A stretch of DNA of 64,000 nucleotides from Gonium pectorale (Eukaryota; Chlorophyta; Chlorophyceae; Chlamydomonadales; Volvocaceae), in the NCBI GenBank assembly GCA_001584585.1, contig LSYV01000063.1:132253-196252 (forward strand). The letters are read 5' to 3'. A model generated the notes under the pieces. That model did not search any database and had not been told where the DNA came from. It was given only the letters and a program-made list of their open reading frames with translations. This document shows positions 45,504-58,600 of this stretch, piece by piece (the stretch's first letter is position 1; every line of letters starts with the position of its first letter). The position numbers and the translations under genes are program-made.

Positions 45504-48500
45504 TGGTTCCGTCGCGGGGCACAGCACCACCCGGCTCCGGGGGCCGGGTTTCCCAGACGAGAGCTGGGTTAGTGGGGCCTGGCCGCGAAGGGGAGGTGTA
45601 TGGGCCTATGGAGGTAGGGAGCAGCCAACGCATGTGCAACGAGTACGGGGTGAGTTATTTGAACGACTGTGCACGGCGATGGGTGCCTAAGCATGAGGCT
45701 GGGGGGCGCGGCGACCCCGCGCTCGGTACAACGAGTGCGGGCGGCACTGTCGCGATAAGGCTCGGAGGCAATTTGTATATTCATGGCGCCCGTTCGCAGC
45801 ACGGGCCGTTCATTCACTCCGCGCGTGCTCGGCAGAGCCGCACGTGAATGTGACAATGTGAGTAGGGAGCCAAGGGCTGGAGTGCGAAAACCGCGAGAGC
45901 ACACGGCCCACTGGAACCCCAACGAAGCGCACTGCCGTGTGGCAATATGGCATGGATACGGACGGCAAGGCCTGACAAGGTGCGGTCGATGCATGTCGGT
46001 GCAGCTTGCGTGATGCCTTGAGGTCAGCAGGGTTTGGCTCTTGCTTGGGTCCATGCCATAACGTGTCTCAAACGCGACGAGGTAGCGTATCCGGTCGTCT
46101 CTTGCTGTCTCCATTATCCTCCTGCCTGCTGCGCTGGGGGACTCTGGGAGCCGGGTCCTGGTTGAGCGTCTTGATAGCAGAAGCCGAGGGCGCATTTGCG
46201 CGGCCGGCAGCGTTGCTTCCACGGCCACTTGGGTGCCGTGAGGCGCGCGCGTTGGGCGGACGGATGACACCACCCACAGTGGATGAGCAAGCATGCTGGT
46301 AGTTGATAGTCAAACTGTTGCTGCACGTTGCGTCGCAAGAGGGGCGCCGAAGAATTTGTTGGCCTGCGCACCGGAGTCGCAGACGGAACGTACATGATGC
46401 ATCATCGGCGGGATAGCCGGGCTCATCCTTCAGCCCTGGGTCGGCTTTGGGCACGCGGGTAGCTAGTAACGGGGTCCAGACGATTGCTACATGGTAGCGC
46501 TGCCTTATAACACCAAGGCGGCCTGACCGCTTGTGCGACGCGAGAGGGGTTTGCAGCAGCAAGCGAGTGGCGGCGGAGAGTGGCGGGCTTTGTAGGCGGG
46601 TGTCTCCATGTGGGTGGGACAATACGGCATTCACCACGATGAAGCAGCGTTGCGCAGGGGGTGGTGCGTGCATAGGCTGGGTTTGCATTGTCAACAGGAG
46701 TGCGGTAGCTTAAGGTGTGCGTGCAAGGATTCTGTGGGGTGCGACGGCTGCGGGTCACAACCCGTGCCTGGAGCGCGGCTGGGCTGTACATTTTACTTGA
46801 CGCCGCGCCCCGCGGCTCAAGCTGGGCGTATTCTCCAGCACGTGCGCGGGCGCTCATCGAGGCTGTCACGTCCCCTGTCCCGCGTCATGTTCCGGGTCCT
46901 GGTGCTATCATAAGTGGGAACTCTCCTTATGGCGGCGCCGCTGTGGGCACATGGCACACATCATGTTTTGCATGTGTGGGACTTGCAGGTGGCTCCCCAC
47001 CACCCTCCATTCCTGGCTCTGCACCTCAGGCGTTAGGATGAGGCGTGGTCTTGTGGTTTGTGCGGCAGCCCGTACGGCATCCGGGTCGGTTTCGTGCGTG
47101 TCACAGGCTGCAAGGTATGCTTCCTTGCCTGCGGCGCCGAGCGTGTTGTGCTGGTCCGCGCATGTGTTGTGCATATGGGCCATATTGGCAAAGGTGACGG
47201 TGCATCCGACGCTGGTGTGGTTGACGGGGCGTTCCATCGACCTGGCCTGCAGTACACCGACATTTGTACAGAAGGGGGCGTTGGGCCTGAGGCGGGGATG
47301 CGTGGCAAGGCTTAACGGTTTGTTGGCGGAGATGAAAAGGCGGACACACCCGAACCTTGCACCTTCGCGTGTAGTACGGTACACCACATCTTCAATTGTG
47401 ACTTCCATCGCACGCGCGTTACCATGGCATCGTACCGACGAGTTGGTTGGGGAGTTGGCCTTAAGCATGGTGCGGTTGTTGATTCAGTGGTTGGGAGTCG
47501 TTGAAGGGGTTCTTGGGCATGGGCCCGGCTGCAAGGGTTGTCTCGCCAAGCCCTGACGCGGCCGGGCTGTCTGCCTATATCCGCTTGACTGCAGGGAAAG
47601 CGACGCTACTGGGCTTCCTGGCAGGGTTTACAGCATGATGAGTGGTATTCCGCTTTGTTTGTGAAAAGCTGCAGAGGGAGGGAGTTTATGTTGTGCTCCC
47701 GTTGGGGGTTCGTCCATGGGGTTCGTCCGTTTTCATCGTTCAAGGGCGGAGTTTTCGGGGCGGTGGGCGGTGGGAGCGCCTGACGCCAGGGGCTCACACG
47801 GGCGCCAAGACTTCAACCGCCCTTGTGTGGGCGCAGCCGCGACACGCTGGAATTCTCCATGGCTGATGCCCATTGCGGTGCCGCTCGTCGTGTGACTCCC
47901 GCGCCATTGCAGCGGGCGTGTAGCTCTGGAAAAAAGAGAAACCTGCACAGAAAGAGGGAGGCGCGGTGCCTACGTGTTACGGGAGAGGTCAGACGCGTCT
48001 GTGCGATGTGCGCACGCCGCCGCATGCCGATCCGCCCGGCCTCCAGAGCCGTTGCGGGCTTGGCGAAGAGGCGCCGAGGTTTGTGGTGCACGACGCTGTC
48101 ATGCCATACATACGCCAATTGGGTGCCGCAGGGTGACATACCTGCTTGCTCGTCAGCGGGTAAACATGTTGCAGGGATTCGACGGCCTCTTATGCACCAA
48201 TGCCGGCCCAGTAGGAGGCGCCATTTGATTGCCGGGCCACGACACGCCGCGCCAGGCTTCCCGACAGGCTGTCGACGGCCACTCCTGGTGGGGCTTAAAG
48301 CTGAAGCCGCCACAGAGTTTGCATCGCGCCCAGGCGCGGCGCAGGGTCGCCGTTCGCGCGGCTGTGCGTGCGTAGGGGCGAACGTGCAGTGGTGCGAACG
48401 CGCGACGCGCACCCGAGATAGTGCCCTTGCGGAACAACAGGGCGGCACGTTTGGAACGGCAGACGCGTTCATGTGTTTCAATTAGTGAGCCGTGTGCTGA

Positions 48501-50182
48501 CGCCTCGCAGCCTATGTCGTGCACAAAAGCACACTGAATCCCAGCATGGCCGCGGCCCAGGGCCATGACTCTGGGCGGGCATCGGGGTGCTACAGAACAC
48601 CCGGGCGACACGTGATGCCCGCGTAACACCCAACAGCACCATCGAAAGCCCCGTCGGTTAGCACAAAGAATGACCGCCAAACGCACGCACGTAGCCCAGC
48701 TGCCCCAGGCTGCACTGCCACTCTTCGTTCCCTTTCTTCGCCACCGCCCAGCGCCGCCTTCGTTTATCTACACGATTCTCACCGCCTTCAGTACACTCCA
48801 CCTTGGCAGCTACCGGTTCACGCCAGTCGCACCCGACGCCGTCGCGCGCAAGTTAGCGCACAGCGGGAGCTCCCAGCAGGCACACAGGTTTCTCCCCTTC
48901 GTTCAACTCCCGTCGAACCGCCCATGAGGAGCCACTAACGAAGACATGCTTTCCGCGCCGACCAGCCCCACTGCAGAGGGACACGGCCGGCAGCGGCAGC
49001 TGCTAAAAGCGTTTTCGCCTTTTGCGTATTCGATTTGGGCCATGGTCCAAGCTTCCCTCATGGGAGGCGCCACCTAGACTGTTGCCTGCCTCGCCTCCCT
49101 CACTGGTGCTGCCCTCCAGGGCTGCAAGCCGGGTTGCCGACGTGGAGCCGCAGGACCGGAGGTGCAGGCGAAAGGAAAGCATGGCGGGAGGGGCGGGGGT
49201 GGGGTGGGGCGGGGAGGGCGGGGGAGGGCAGGGGAGTAAAGGGGGGCTAAGGGTAAGAGAGGGAGGGCAGTCAGGGCAGGGTGCGAAGGGCCGACACTAG
49301 ATGAAAGGTTGCGGCAAGATACGCGTACTTAGCCAATACTACCCTAAGCCGGTGGCGCATTCGATGCCGGGCTAGGTGATCTTATGTGCTCAGAAGGGGA
49401 ATGCCAGGAGCCTCGTTGTACCTCACAGCTGTGGGCCCCATCACAGTCCCGAGGCCACGGTCTCGAGGCCCGAGAACGAAACCCAATCCACGGGCACGCA
49501 TTGCGCAAGACACTCACAGCCAGAGGCGGAAGAGGAGGACGGGGAGAGCCCGGAGGCCGCGAAGGACGTGGGGATGGCGGAGGTGCTGCTGAAACCCGAG
49601 GCCGGGTGTGCCGGTGCAGGCGCCGCAGCGAAGGACGGTATCGCCGCGAGACGCTGCGACGCGGCCATGGCTACCCGAGCGGCTTGCAGCTGCGTAGCAC
49701 CTGCTAGTGCACGAGCACCAGGGTTTAGCGACAGCGATGACCGTCAGCGGCAGAAATAGAGCGACCTTACAACCCAAATGATACAGTGTGCCCAGTAATG
49801 TACAACACTCTCACCCGCTCGCCAAGCGGCGGCAGCCTGCCGAAGCGACGACGCCTGCGTAGTGTCGGCATCGTCGAAATTAGCGCAAGCCGCCAGAGAG
49901 CGGAGCACAAAGATGAGTAGATGGCCGCGCTCCAAACGCGCCCACCTGGCAGAACCTCTGCATGTAGGACATCACGGCGGGCGCCGATCACAAAGGATGA
50001 CGACTGTAGAGGCAGCTATAGCAACTCTCCCTCGCGCGTCGTGCATGTGCTTAGAGCATCAATGGCATGACTGGCAGACGTGGCAGCCTGTGGTCTCGCT
50101 AGTCCACAACACCCGACATGCTCGTCCCAGAGGTTCTTATTATTACAAAATCCAGTCGCTAACTTACTATGTGCTTCCGATA
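45504..50182. other. 4.7 kb without a recognisable gene
   Basis: It begins with the 3' UTR of the plus-strand cyclase. Several frames of 150-220 codons are open on both strands (for example minus 48481-47813 and 47468-46908, plus 46951-47556 and 47823-48485), but they overlap one another and none shows a family motif or the codon bias of neighbouring exons. GC is lower than in the genes. Decayed mobile-element sequence is possible but not demonstrated. Confidence 0.45.
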
Positions 50183-53100
50183 ATGTCGCGACTTCCCGTC
50201 AGTCTCTACCGATTGTTACGCCGGGCGCACCGCGAGTTTCGCCGCGCAAATATACCCTGCGTCGGCGTCCTCGGTTTTGACGACCCGCCAGTGTTGGAGC
50301 TGCATTCGCGTCTCCGCGACGCCTTTCGCGCGCGGCCGGATCCGGCCGTTGCCGAGGAGGCCGTTGGGGAGGGCTTCCGCGCGCTCCGCCAGACACAGAA
50401 GCAGCTGCACGTCCTCCGGAGCGCAGAGGAGGAGACTCGTGAGGTGACCCCCGAGAGGGGAAGACAGGGGGCGCAGCGGGGGGGAAGGGGAAGAACCAGA
50501 AACCTGCTGTACATCCTCCACAAATGCGGGTCTGCCAGCTCATTTGAGACCCGTTGGCCATGAACCCACTGCGTTGCTGCAGCCACTCCTTGCTTGCGGT
50601 TCCTTTCCCACAGGCCCTTCGATGCTGGTTCCAGCTGTGCGAATCATGGAGCAGTCGGGCTCCGCCGCAAGGATCCCTGAGCGCCCAACCACCAACGGCT
50701 GCCGCCACCACCGCTGCAGCCTCCCTGTCCTTCTCCGCTGACAGCGATGGCTGGCGGCTGCGGCAGCTGGCAGCAGCCCTTGAGGAGGGTGCGTTGTTGG
50801 TTGAGCGGCTGTACAACGCCAACCACCTGACGCTCGAGGCCTTTGACGAGGCAGACGAGCAGGGCCCGGCCGACGGCGGCGGCGGTGCAGGTGGAGTCTC
50901 TGGAAGCTCACCTTCGGCGCGGGACGCTCCGAGGGCTCAGTCCTCAGGCGCGGAGAAGAGCACTACCGGCGGCGAACCTGGATCGCAGGATGGCGTGGCC
51001 GGGAGCAAGAGCGGGAGCAGCGCCGGCATGGAAGGAACTGCGTGCGACGGCAATCTGGCCTGGCGGCAGGCCGCCAGCGGCAGCGGCGGTGCCGACGGCT
51101 TAGTGAGCGGTGCTGACCACGGCCCCTCGGTCGTACCCAGCGTCGGCGCGGTTGCGGGCTTGCCGTGGGGCAGCAGTCCCGGGTGCCGCAGCAGAGACGC
51201 CGTCGGTTTGGAGGGGGGCGCTTGCATCGGGTACGGCTCTGCAGTCGAACGCTGGGGGCCCACAGCCGACCGCCAGCCTGTCTTTGTCCGACTGTATGCC
51301 GCCGCCGCCACTGACGCGCTCCCGGAGCCGCTGCGCGACGCCAGCGTGGCGGCGGCGCGGCGGCAGCTGGATGAACTGGCGGCGGCAGTGCTCGCGGCGC
51401 ACCCGGCGGCGTTTGGGCGAGCCGGCGGCATCCGGGCCGAAGGCGGCGACGCTGACGGCGCTGGGGAGCAGGATGCGGCGGCAGTGCTGGGGCGGCAGCT
51501 CCAGGCCATTAGCCAGGTGATCGGCAGTTGGCCACTGATGGGGAGGCGGGCAGCTTAGCATCAGGTCGGTTAGCCACACGTCGTTGATACTGCTGCCGAA
51601 GCGGACGCTACGAACGCCGGACTGGACATGTAGGAGACCCAACAAGATCCACTCCGTCCAGGCACCGCGACACTGCACCCCTCCGTGGTGCGCCTGTCAA
51701 AGCCAGCCCGTCGGTCGTCTTTCTTTCCCTCCGCCGGGCCGGCTGCATGTCGTCCCTCCCAGGGCTTTTGGGCGGAGCAGGGGCCTTGAGGCTGCCCCTT
51801 CCCTTTTCCCCGCTCAGGCGGACGGGACCGTAGCTTTCTCGGGTCCCGGTCGCTGGGTTTTGGGCTTTTCAGCGGGCGGGCTTCCTCGTGGATTCTGGGG
51901 ACCGTACTGCGAAGAGGCACCGGGAGGACGCTGGGAACAGTCGCCACTCAGCGTTCGACGACTCGAGACGACTCGGGATGGCATGTGCCTCGGGCTTCTC
52001 TTCTGAGAACGCCGTCCAACCCTCTGACCCTCTTTCCCTTCCAGTCTAGACAAAGTTGTGAGACGCTCCCGCGCTCCAACCTCGCAGGTCTTGTTTCAGC
52101 AGCTGAAGTTCAAGCACGAGCCCGTGGAGTGGGTCTACGACGGGCTGGCGCCCGCGCTTCTGCCGCAGGTGTGGGAGCGCCACAGGGCAGTCCGGTGTGG
52201 AAGGGTGATGGCCGTGGGTGCACTATTTGCTGGCTTTGGGTAGTGGGGGTGGTTGCCTGGCGCGGCCCTTGCCGTGGCCTCCGATTGCTTGGCCCCTGCT
52301 GTATACGATTGGATCTGGGGCGGGTCCAGGCCCGCAGCTGTCAGGCGCTGGGGACCGTTCCCGTCGGCTGCACAGGAGCTCCCTGTGCCAACAATGTGGG
52401 ACTTCCGGCCCCAGTGGTTCCCCGCTGAAAGCCGTATGGTGAGTGCCCTCCCGCGTCCCCTGCACTCCGCGCCAGGTTCTTAGGAGGAGACGCGGCATAC
52501 CCCTCAGTCTCGCGGTGCTGTACTGCGGCGTGGCGCGGCGACTGGGGCTGGCGGCGATACCCGTCAAGGCCAGCGGCGGAGGCGCGCCGTCAGTGGGGGA
52601 AGGCAGGTGTTGGGTGTTCGTGAGGCGCATTTGCCAAACATGGGTGGGCAACAGCGCAAAAAACGGCAGGGCTCAAGTCTCTCATAGTGCGGAAGAGGAA
52701 GCCGCATAGACCGCACGCAATCACCCTGGGGTTCTACGGAGTCATGGGGCAGCCGGCATCCGTGTGGCAGATACGGATCTTCCCGTATGGGTTACGGTTT
52801 GAAGCGATACGCTATCGGGTCCTTCCTCCTCTCACGTCGTTCTCTTGCCCGCGGCCGGACATCTGCATGGTGCAATCACCCTGAATGGCGTGCGCTGCAA
52901 CGCCTGCCGCCCGCTTGTGCCGCCGTCTCGCCAACGACCGGCTGTCCGCGTGCGCCCGCCGGCCGCTCGCAGGCCCCGCGTCGCTTCAGAACCTGCCGCC
53001 CGAGGTGGCGGCTCGCCAGGCCGGACGCACGGTTGCCCTGGCGCCACCGCTTGACTCATGGGTAGTGGCGGCGTTGGAGCCGGCGCCACTGCCGTCGCCA

Positions 53101-54471
53101 GCCGCGGCACCGACCCGCCGGTCGGCTGGGCGCGCGGTTTTGTACGTCGACGTGGATCGGCGGGGCATGGTTCTGCGTCCTGAGGACGCTGTCAAGAGGT
53201 TTGTGGACTTGGAGGTACGAGCGGTACGACATTGTGGTGGCGGTACGGGAGCGGGCGGTCGCTCCGTGTGTGGTTGGGCGTGGATGGACTGGTTGAGAGG
53301 AGGGGCGCATGCGGGGTCCTGGATGGGTGCAATGGCTTGTGCACGCAGAGGAGAAGACGGGACGGGAACGGACTTCGGAGGACTGGCGAAACATGGCCCA
53401 AAGAGCGCAGTGGCCTGTCCTCAGCGCCACCGCGCCAGCGGGATTGGAGTCCCACTAACAGCCACGGGCGTGCCCCTCCTCCTAGGTCCATAAACTCTTG
53501 TACTCATCACACCGTACCGCACGTTACTACAAGATCTCTCAAAGCCCGCCATACTTTTGCCTTATTAACTCTCATGGAGTGCTTGGCCGCCGTTCCCGGT
53601 CCGCCCTCCTGCCGCCCGCCAGACCGGGGCTCCCCTGCTTGCGACCAGCCCGGTCGAGCTGTGGCGCGAGCTGGCCCGGGTGATGTTAACGGCGCACACG
53701 CGACGGGGCGAGAGCGACCTGGTGGCCTACTGGCTGGTGCAGGTGGGTCCTGGCTACTGGGTTGCACGGTGTACGGCTCACGGGTGTACGGCCGGTCCGG
53801 CGCTACAGCTTACACCATCGTATACGTCGTTTGATAGGCCAATCGCATGCTGGCGTGCAAAGCAAGTGGGGTGCCGAGAGTGGGAAGAGCAGCCGAGCAA
53901 CCACAACGCGGACGCGTAAAGCCACGTGGCGCGTGGCGCGACTCCCCTACCGCGAGGGTGTGGTCGTGCAGCAGCGCGGTAGGCGGCGACGTGGGCAGGA
54001 CACCGGCAGGCTTGCCACGGGTGAGGCCCTGCGGCTTGACCCCTGTGGTTGGCGACGCAAACAGCGTGTGCAGAGCAGTTGCAAGCACGCGGTTAAGTTA
54101 TCAAGTGCTAGGGAAGGGAAGCAATGCGGCTTCTTGCGGTTGCATGCGCTCACGCATTTGCAGACGGGGCGCTGTTCAGGGAGCTTGGTATGAACACCCG
54201 CGGGAGCAGGCGGGAATGCCCGCTGAACGGGTCCCCCCTGTAGCTTGTACTGATGCGCCGTAGCCGGAACATCGCCCTCCACGCCTGTCAACATGAATAG
54301 GACATGCCTATAGGGCCTGCTGTTGTGCCATGAATCCCAAACGGCACGCACCTCTCGGCTCGCCCCTGACTAAGGAGCCCCACTTACGTCATGGTCCCCC
54401 GCTCCCCTGCCTCACAGGTCCTGGCGCTGGACCACCGTGCTCCTGAGTGGCAGGTCATGGCGGCCGATTGA
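50183..54471 (+). CDS. SirB1/FBXO21-type transglutaminase-like protein with LYR-like N-terminus
   Basis: Seven exons (50183-50443, 50614-51516, 52088-52168, 52476-52592, 52990-53214, 53623-53742, 54418-54471) give 586 aa in phase. Residues 1-87 begin MSRLPVSLYRLLRRAHREFR, an L-Y-R plus basic-helix pattern typical of LYR-motif proteins. The second exon holds WRLRQLAAALEEGALLVERLYN, then a low-complexity insert, then RQLDELAAAVLAAHPAAF. The SirB1 core follows: VLFQQLKFKHEPVEW, RRRRGIPLSLAVLYCGVARR, AVLYVDVDRRGMVLRPEDAV and a TPR-like tail VLALDHRAPEWQVMAAD. SirB1-type domains occur in bacterial SirB1 and animal FBXO21; their biochemical role is poorly defined. The usual GHFLVR stretch after the core is not found. 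The 52592/52990 junction is the only phase-compatible choice I found; the stronger GTGTTG donor at 52606 breaks the phase. The LYR part might be a separate gene. Confidence 0.7.
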
Positions 54472-55682
54472 GGCAGCAGACGGCGATGTCGTGTGGCTGA
54501 GGTCATGAGTACCCTAGGGCACCTCGCTCGTGTGTCACGGAGTGTTGGTCCGCCCGACGGCCGCGGTATGGTTGACGACTTCATTGGCGACCACAATGGA
54601 ACCCTCCACCCGGTTTCCTCAAGTGTATGCGTTGGCTGCCTGGCCGATGTGAAAACACCTGACCCCTGCGTGGTTCCCTCGAGCGTGCCCATCACGCATG
54701 GAATCCCAATGTTTGAGACACGCTACAAAGGTCTGGGAGCCCTACTGCCCCTACGAGGCTGACTCGGACCGTACCTGTTGGGCCTATTCTGCCCGATGGT
54801 AGGAGCGCACCTTGTGAACACCCAGTTCGTGTTCGCCTCGTTTGGGCTGGGGAGGTATCCAGCCCCGATTCACGAACCGCGCACTGAAAGCAGTACCTTT
54901 TCTATCGGTGGCCCTGAAGCAGCCCGACTGCCTCTCAGATCAAGGGATCGGCGCCCCTCTGAAGCGCCCCACTGCTCGAGAGCCCAACTAAAGCTGCAGC
55001 ACAATTGATTTGGGAAGGGTACCGGCATTGCTGCACAGCTGCGAATGAAGGCGCTTCCAGAGCCTTCCGATCCCCTACACCTGTGCCACAATCACCTGTT
55101 TGGAGTTTGATTGGAGTCTGACAGCCCCTGACTGCCGTTGGCACCTTCTAGGGGGCTGACGGGGCAGTAGCAGGTAGCGAGTGAGCGGGGTTACGGCAAC
55201 CGTACAAGAAGACGCGCTTTTGTGGCCGCGTTCGCCTTGCACACCCCCACATCTTCGCCACCATGCTGCACTAACGAGAGAGACGTTTGCAATACGGTAT
55301 TACCCCTTAGGGGTCGAGAGACACAGTACCAGTCCTTCCCTCACACGTTGTCCTTTTGCCCGGTGCCGGATGTCTGCATGACAGCGAGCCCTATCACAAT
55401 CGTTCTGGAGGCTGTGCGTCGCAGCGCCTGCTCGCGGTGAGCTCGCCTGTCTGGGCCAGGTTCTGTCAGCCCTCATGCCTTTACACGTAGCCCCCCTTTA
55501 CACGAGGCCCTCTCGGACCGGCGTGCCTGCTTGAACTCTTTGCGCAAGTTCAGCATGGGCTGCTATTAGCTGGGAACGGGCCCAGCTTCGAGCCCGACGA
55601 CGTGCTCAATGCCTTCGTCCTTCCATGCGGGCCGCTCGCGCATGCGGGCTTCCTTAGCCTATTCTAACGGCAGCTGCTGCCC
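54472..55682. other. Intergenic, no supported gene
   Basis: 1.2 kb between the SirB1-like gene and PI4-kinase gamma, on the same strand. It should hold the 3' UTR of the first and the promoter of the second. An open stretch at about 55570-55660 could be an extra 5' exon of the kinase gene, but no in-phase junction was found. Confidence 0.45.
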
Positions 55683-58600
55683 ATGCATGCGCTTCTTGAA
55701 GTGGCAAATGTGCTTCCGTGGCTGGGTTCCCGAGTCGGGGGGTCGCTGGTGCTAACTGGTGCCCCGCTGCCTCTCCACCAGGTCTGGGCTTCGCGTCTGC
55801 TCTTCGGCAACTCGTTCTTCGGCACGCTTTCAGCCATGGTGAGCTGTGCTCCGTTACCGTCTGGCTGCCTCGCATGCGGCCTCCGCAACGGCCCGCGGCC
55901 ACAGTGGCTTTCAACAACAGCTTCAATGCCATGCCCTTAGTGAGGAGATGTTGATTATCCAAGTTCCGTCTGGACCGCGCCTTGCTTGGAAAACCCTTGT
56001 TCCCCAATGCCCCATGCCCAACGCGGCAAACCTCTTCTTCTTTTGCCCATGCGCTTCCCTGCCCCTCTACCCTTCGCTGTCGCAGTCGAACGTCGCTGTC
56101 GAGCATCCTCGGGCCTTCCCGACTACGGTTGGCTTCCGCGTGCAGGGCGGCTTTGAGCTGCCGGTGCAGCCCGCGCCGCCCCAGGCGGCCGCGCCTGTGG
56201 TCGCCCACGCGTGCAGCAGCAGCACCAGCAGCTCTTTCGTGACGACACCGCAGCAGCCCTCCAGGCTCTCGATGGTCTCCCCGCAGTCTGCGGAGGTGGC
56301 TGCCGTCGCGAGGCCTGCAGGTTTGCTGCTGCGCCGTGACCACGATTCCCTGCATGTACCATTCAGCAGCAGCTTGGCTTCAAGCGCACCGCTGCACGAG
56401 CCTGCTCTCGCACACCCCGAGCTCATCACGGCCCTGTCTACCGGCGTTCCCGAGGCTGCGAAGCCTGTCGGTTGGAAGGGGCTGCTGGAGTTCAGCGAGA
56501 CCAGCGGCTGCAGCGGTGTGCTGGGCCCCAAGACCACGGTGAGTGCCGGCCATATCAACGTTGCTGCAGACTCCTGGTGTCTTTTCGTCCTATCCCCAAA
56601 TCTTGGTTGCCGTTCCGGCGCTCATCTCCCGTAGCCATTTGGTCCTCATTTGGCTAGGACTGCCAACACCAGCCTGACCCCTTCCTCCCCGTCCCGGCTT
56701 CCCCTTCTCTCTGCGCAGTCGGAGGATCTCGACACCACACTGAACCGTGATTGCAAGATTGAAATTTGCTGCACCGCGCACCCGTCCACGGCCGTCCGCT
56801 CGCTTGTCAAGTCGGTCATCCGCGGCCTGCGAGCCTGCCAGGAGCCGGACAAGGCGATGGACGGCATGGGCGGAACATACTTCTTCTCCAACGAGGCCGG
56901 CAAGAAGGTGGCCATCCTCAAGCCCTGCGATGAGGAGCCCCTGGCCCCCAACAACCCTAAGGGCTACGTCGGCCGCCAGCTGGGCGACCCCGGCTGGAAG
57001 CCGACCGTTCGCGTGGGCGAGGCAGCTATTCGCGAGGTGGCCGCCTGCCTGCTCGACCACGATGGCTGGGCGCGCGTGCCCACCAGCGTCCTGGTCCGCG
57101 CACGCCACCCTGTCTTCTGCTACCAGGCGCAGCGTAACGCGGCGCCCGTGGCGCCGCCGACCCCGTCGTTGCCGGCGCCGCCCGTGGCTCCCGGCGGCTC
57201 GGGCCTCACGGCCGCCATGAGCCGCGCTGCCAGCCAGGCCAACCTTGAGGGCGCCGAGTGCGCGCCTGAGGCGCCAGCGCCGTCGCCCACGTCGCCCGGC
57301 AGCACCCTACCCATGAAGCTCGGCTCGCTGCAGGAGTTCGTCAGCCACGAGTGTGACACGAGCGAGATGGGCCCGGGGCGCTTTAGCGTCCGCGACGTGC
57401 ACCGCATTGGCGTCCTCGACGTGCGGCTGTTCAACACGGACAGGCACGCCGGCAATATGCTGGTGCGCCGCCCGCGCATGGCGTCGTCGTCGACCGCCGA
57501 CCTGAAGAGTCGCATGGTCACGGCGGATGCCCCGTATGAGCTGATTCCCATTGACCACGGCTTCTGCCTTCCGGAGACGCTGGAGGCGCCGTACTTCGAA
57601 TGGCTGCACTGGCCACAGACCATGCTGCCGTTCAGTGACGACGAGCTGGAGTACATTCGGGCGCTGGACGTGGAGGTCAGTCGTGTCGCTGACGGAAGAT
57701 GGGGCATATGGGTCGAGGGTTAGAACGCAAGGAGGTTATGTTTTATAGCTAGCATCTGTTTTCCATCCACTCCTAGTTGTCTGTTGTATGTCGGTAATGG
57801 CTTGTGGTTGTCGTGGTCATGCTATTCGTGCTACGGCGTGGGTTAGGCTCACTTCTCCCTGGTCCCTCCTCCCTGCGCAGCGGGACAAGAGCATCCTGCG
57901 CCAGGAGCTGCCGATGCTCCGCCCAGAGTGCCTGCGCGTCCTGGAGGTCTGCACCACGCTGCTGAAGACATGCGCCGAGGCGGGCCTTACCCTCTTCGAC
58001 ATAGCTAGCGTGATGACCCGCCCCTTCGTGGACTCCGATGAGGAGCCGAGTGAGCTTGAGCGCATGTGCGCCTACGCGCGGCAGTGCGTCGAGGTGCGCA
58101 TTGGTGGCGAGGCCGAGGTCTGGTTCAGCAGTAGAACGCCTGTCATGCGGAGGAAACCTGCGCTTGCGTTCGGGTGTCTGGGTCACATGCAGGCGCTGTG
58201 TATGGTAGTGACCGTGCTATACGCATGATGGCCATGCCTGCTTTTGGTTTGACCGTTGAAGCATGAAAGGAGCACTGAATAGACGCCACTGTTCGCGTTG
58301 CCCCCTCGCAGTATGCGCATGAAATGACGCAGTGCTGCGATGGCGACATTGAGAGCTCGGAGAGCGATTCTGAGGCCGCAGCTGAGGAGCTGCAGCTTGA
58401 ACTGGAGATAATGCATGAGACGCTGGGGGTCCCTACGGCGCTCACCCGCGCCACCATATCCAGCATTAAGGAGGAGGGCGACGAAATGCTGTTCTGCTTG
58501 GACGACGAGTCTGGCAAGGGTGAGCTTTATGCGAGCGCCATGGCTGTTGGTCTGTTATTGTATGTAACTCCACAAGGCTGGCTGGCCTCATCGCCCTGCC

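Noticed and set aside
46908..48485. Long minus- and plus-strand ORFs in the 45.5-50.2-kb block as individual genes
   Set aside because: They overlap each other on opposite strands, show no motif and lack the local codon bias; reported only as an unexplained block.
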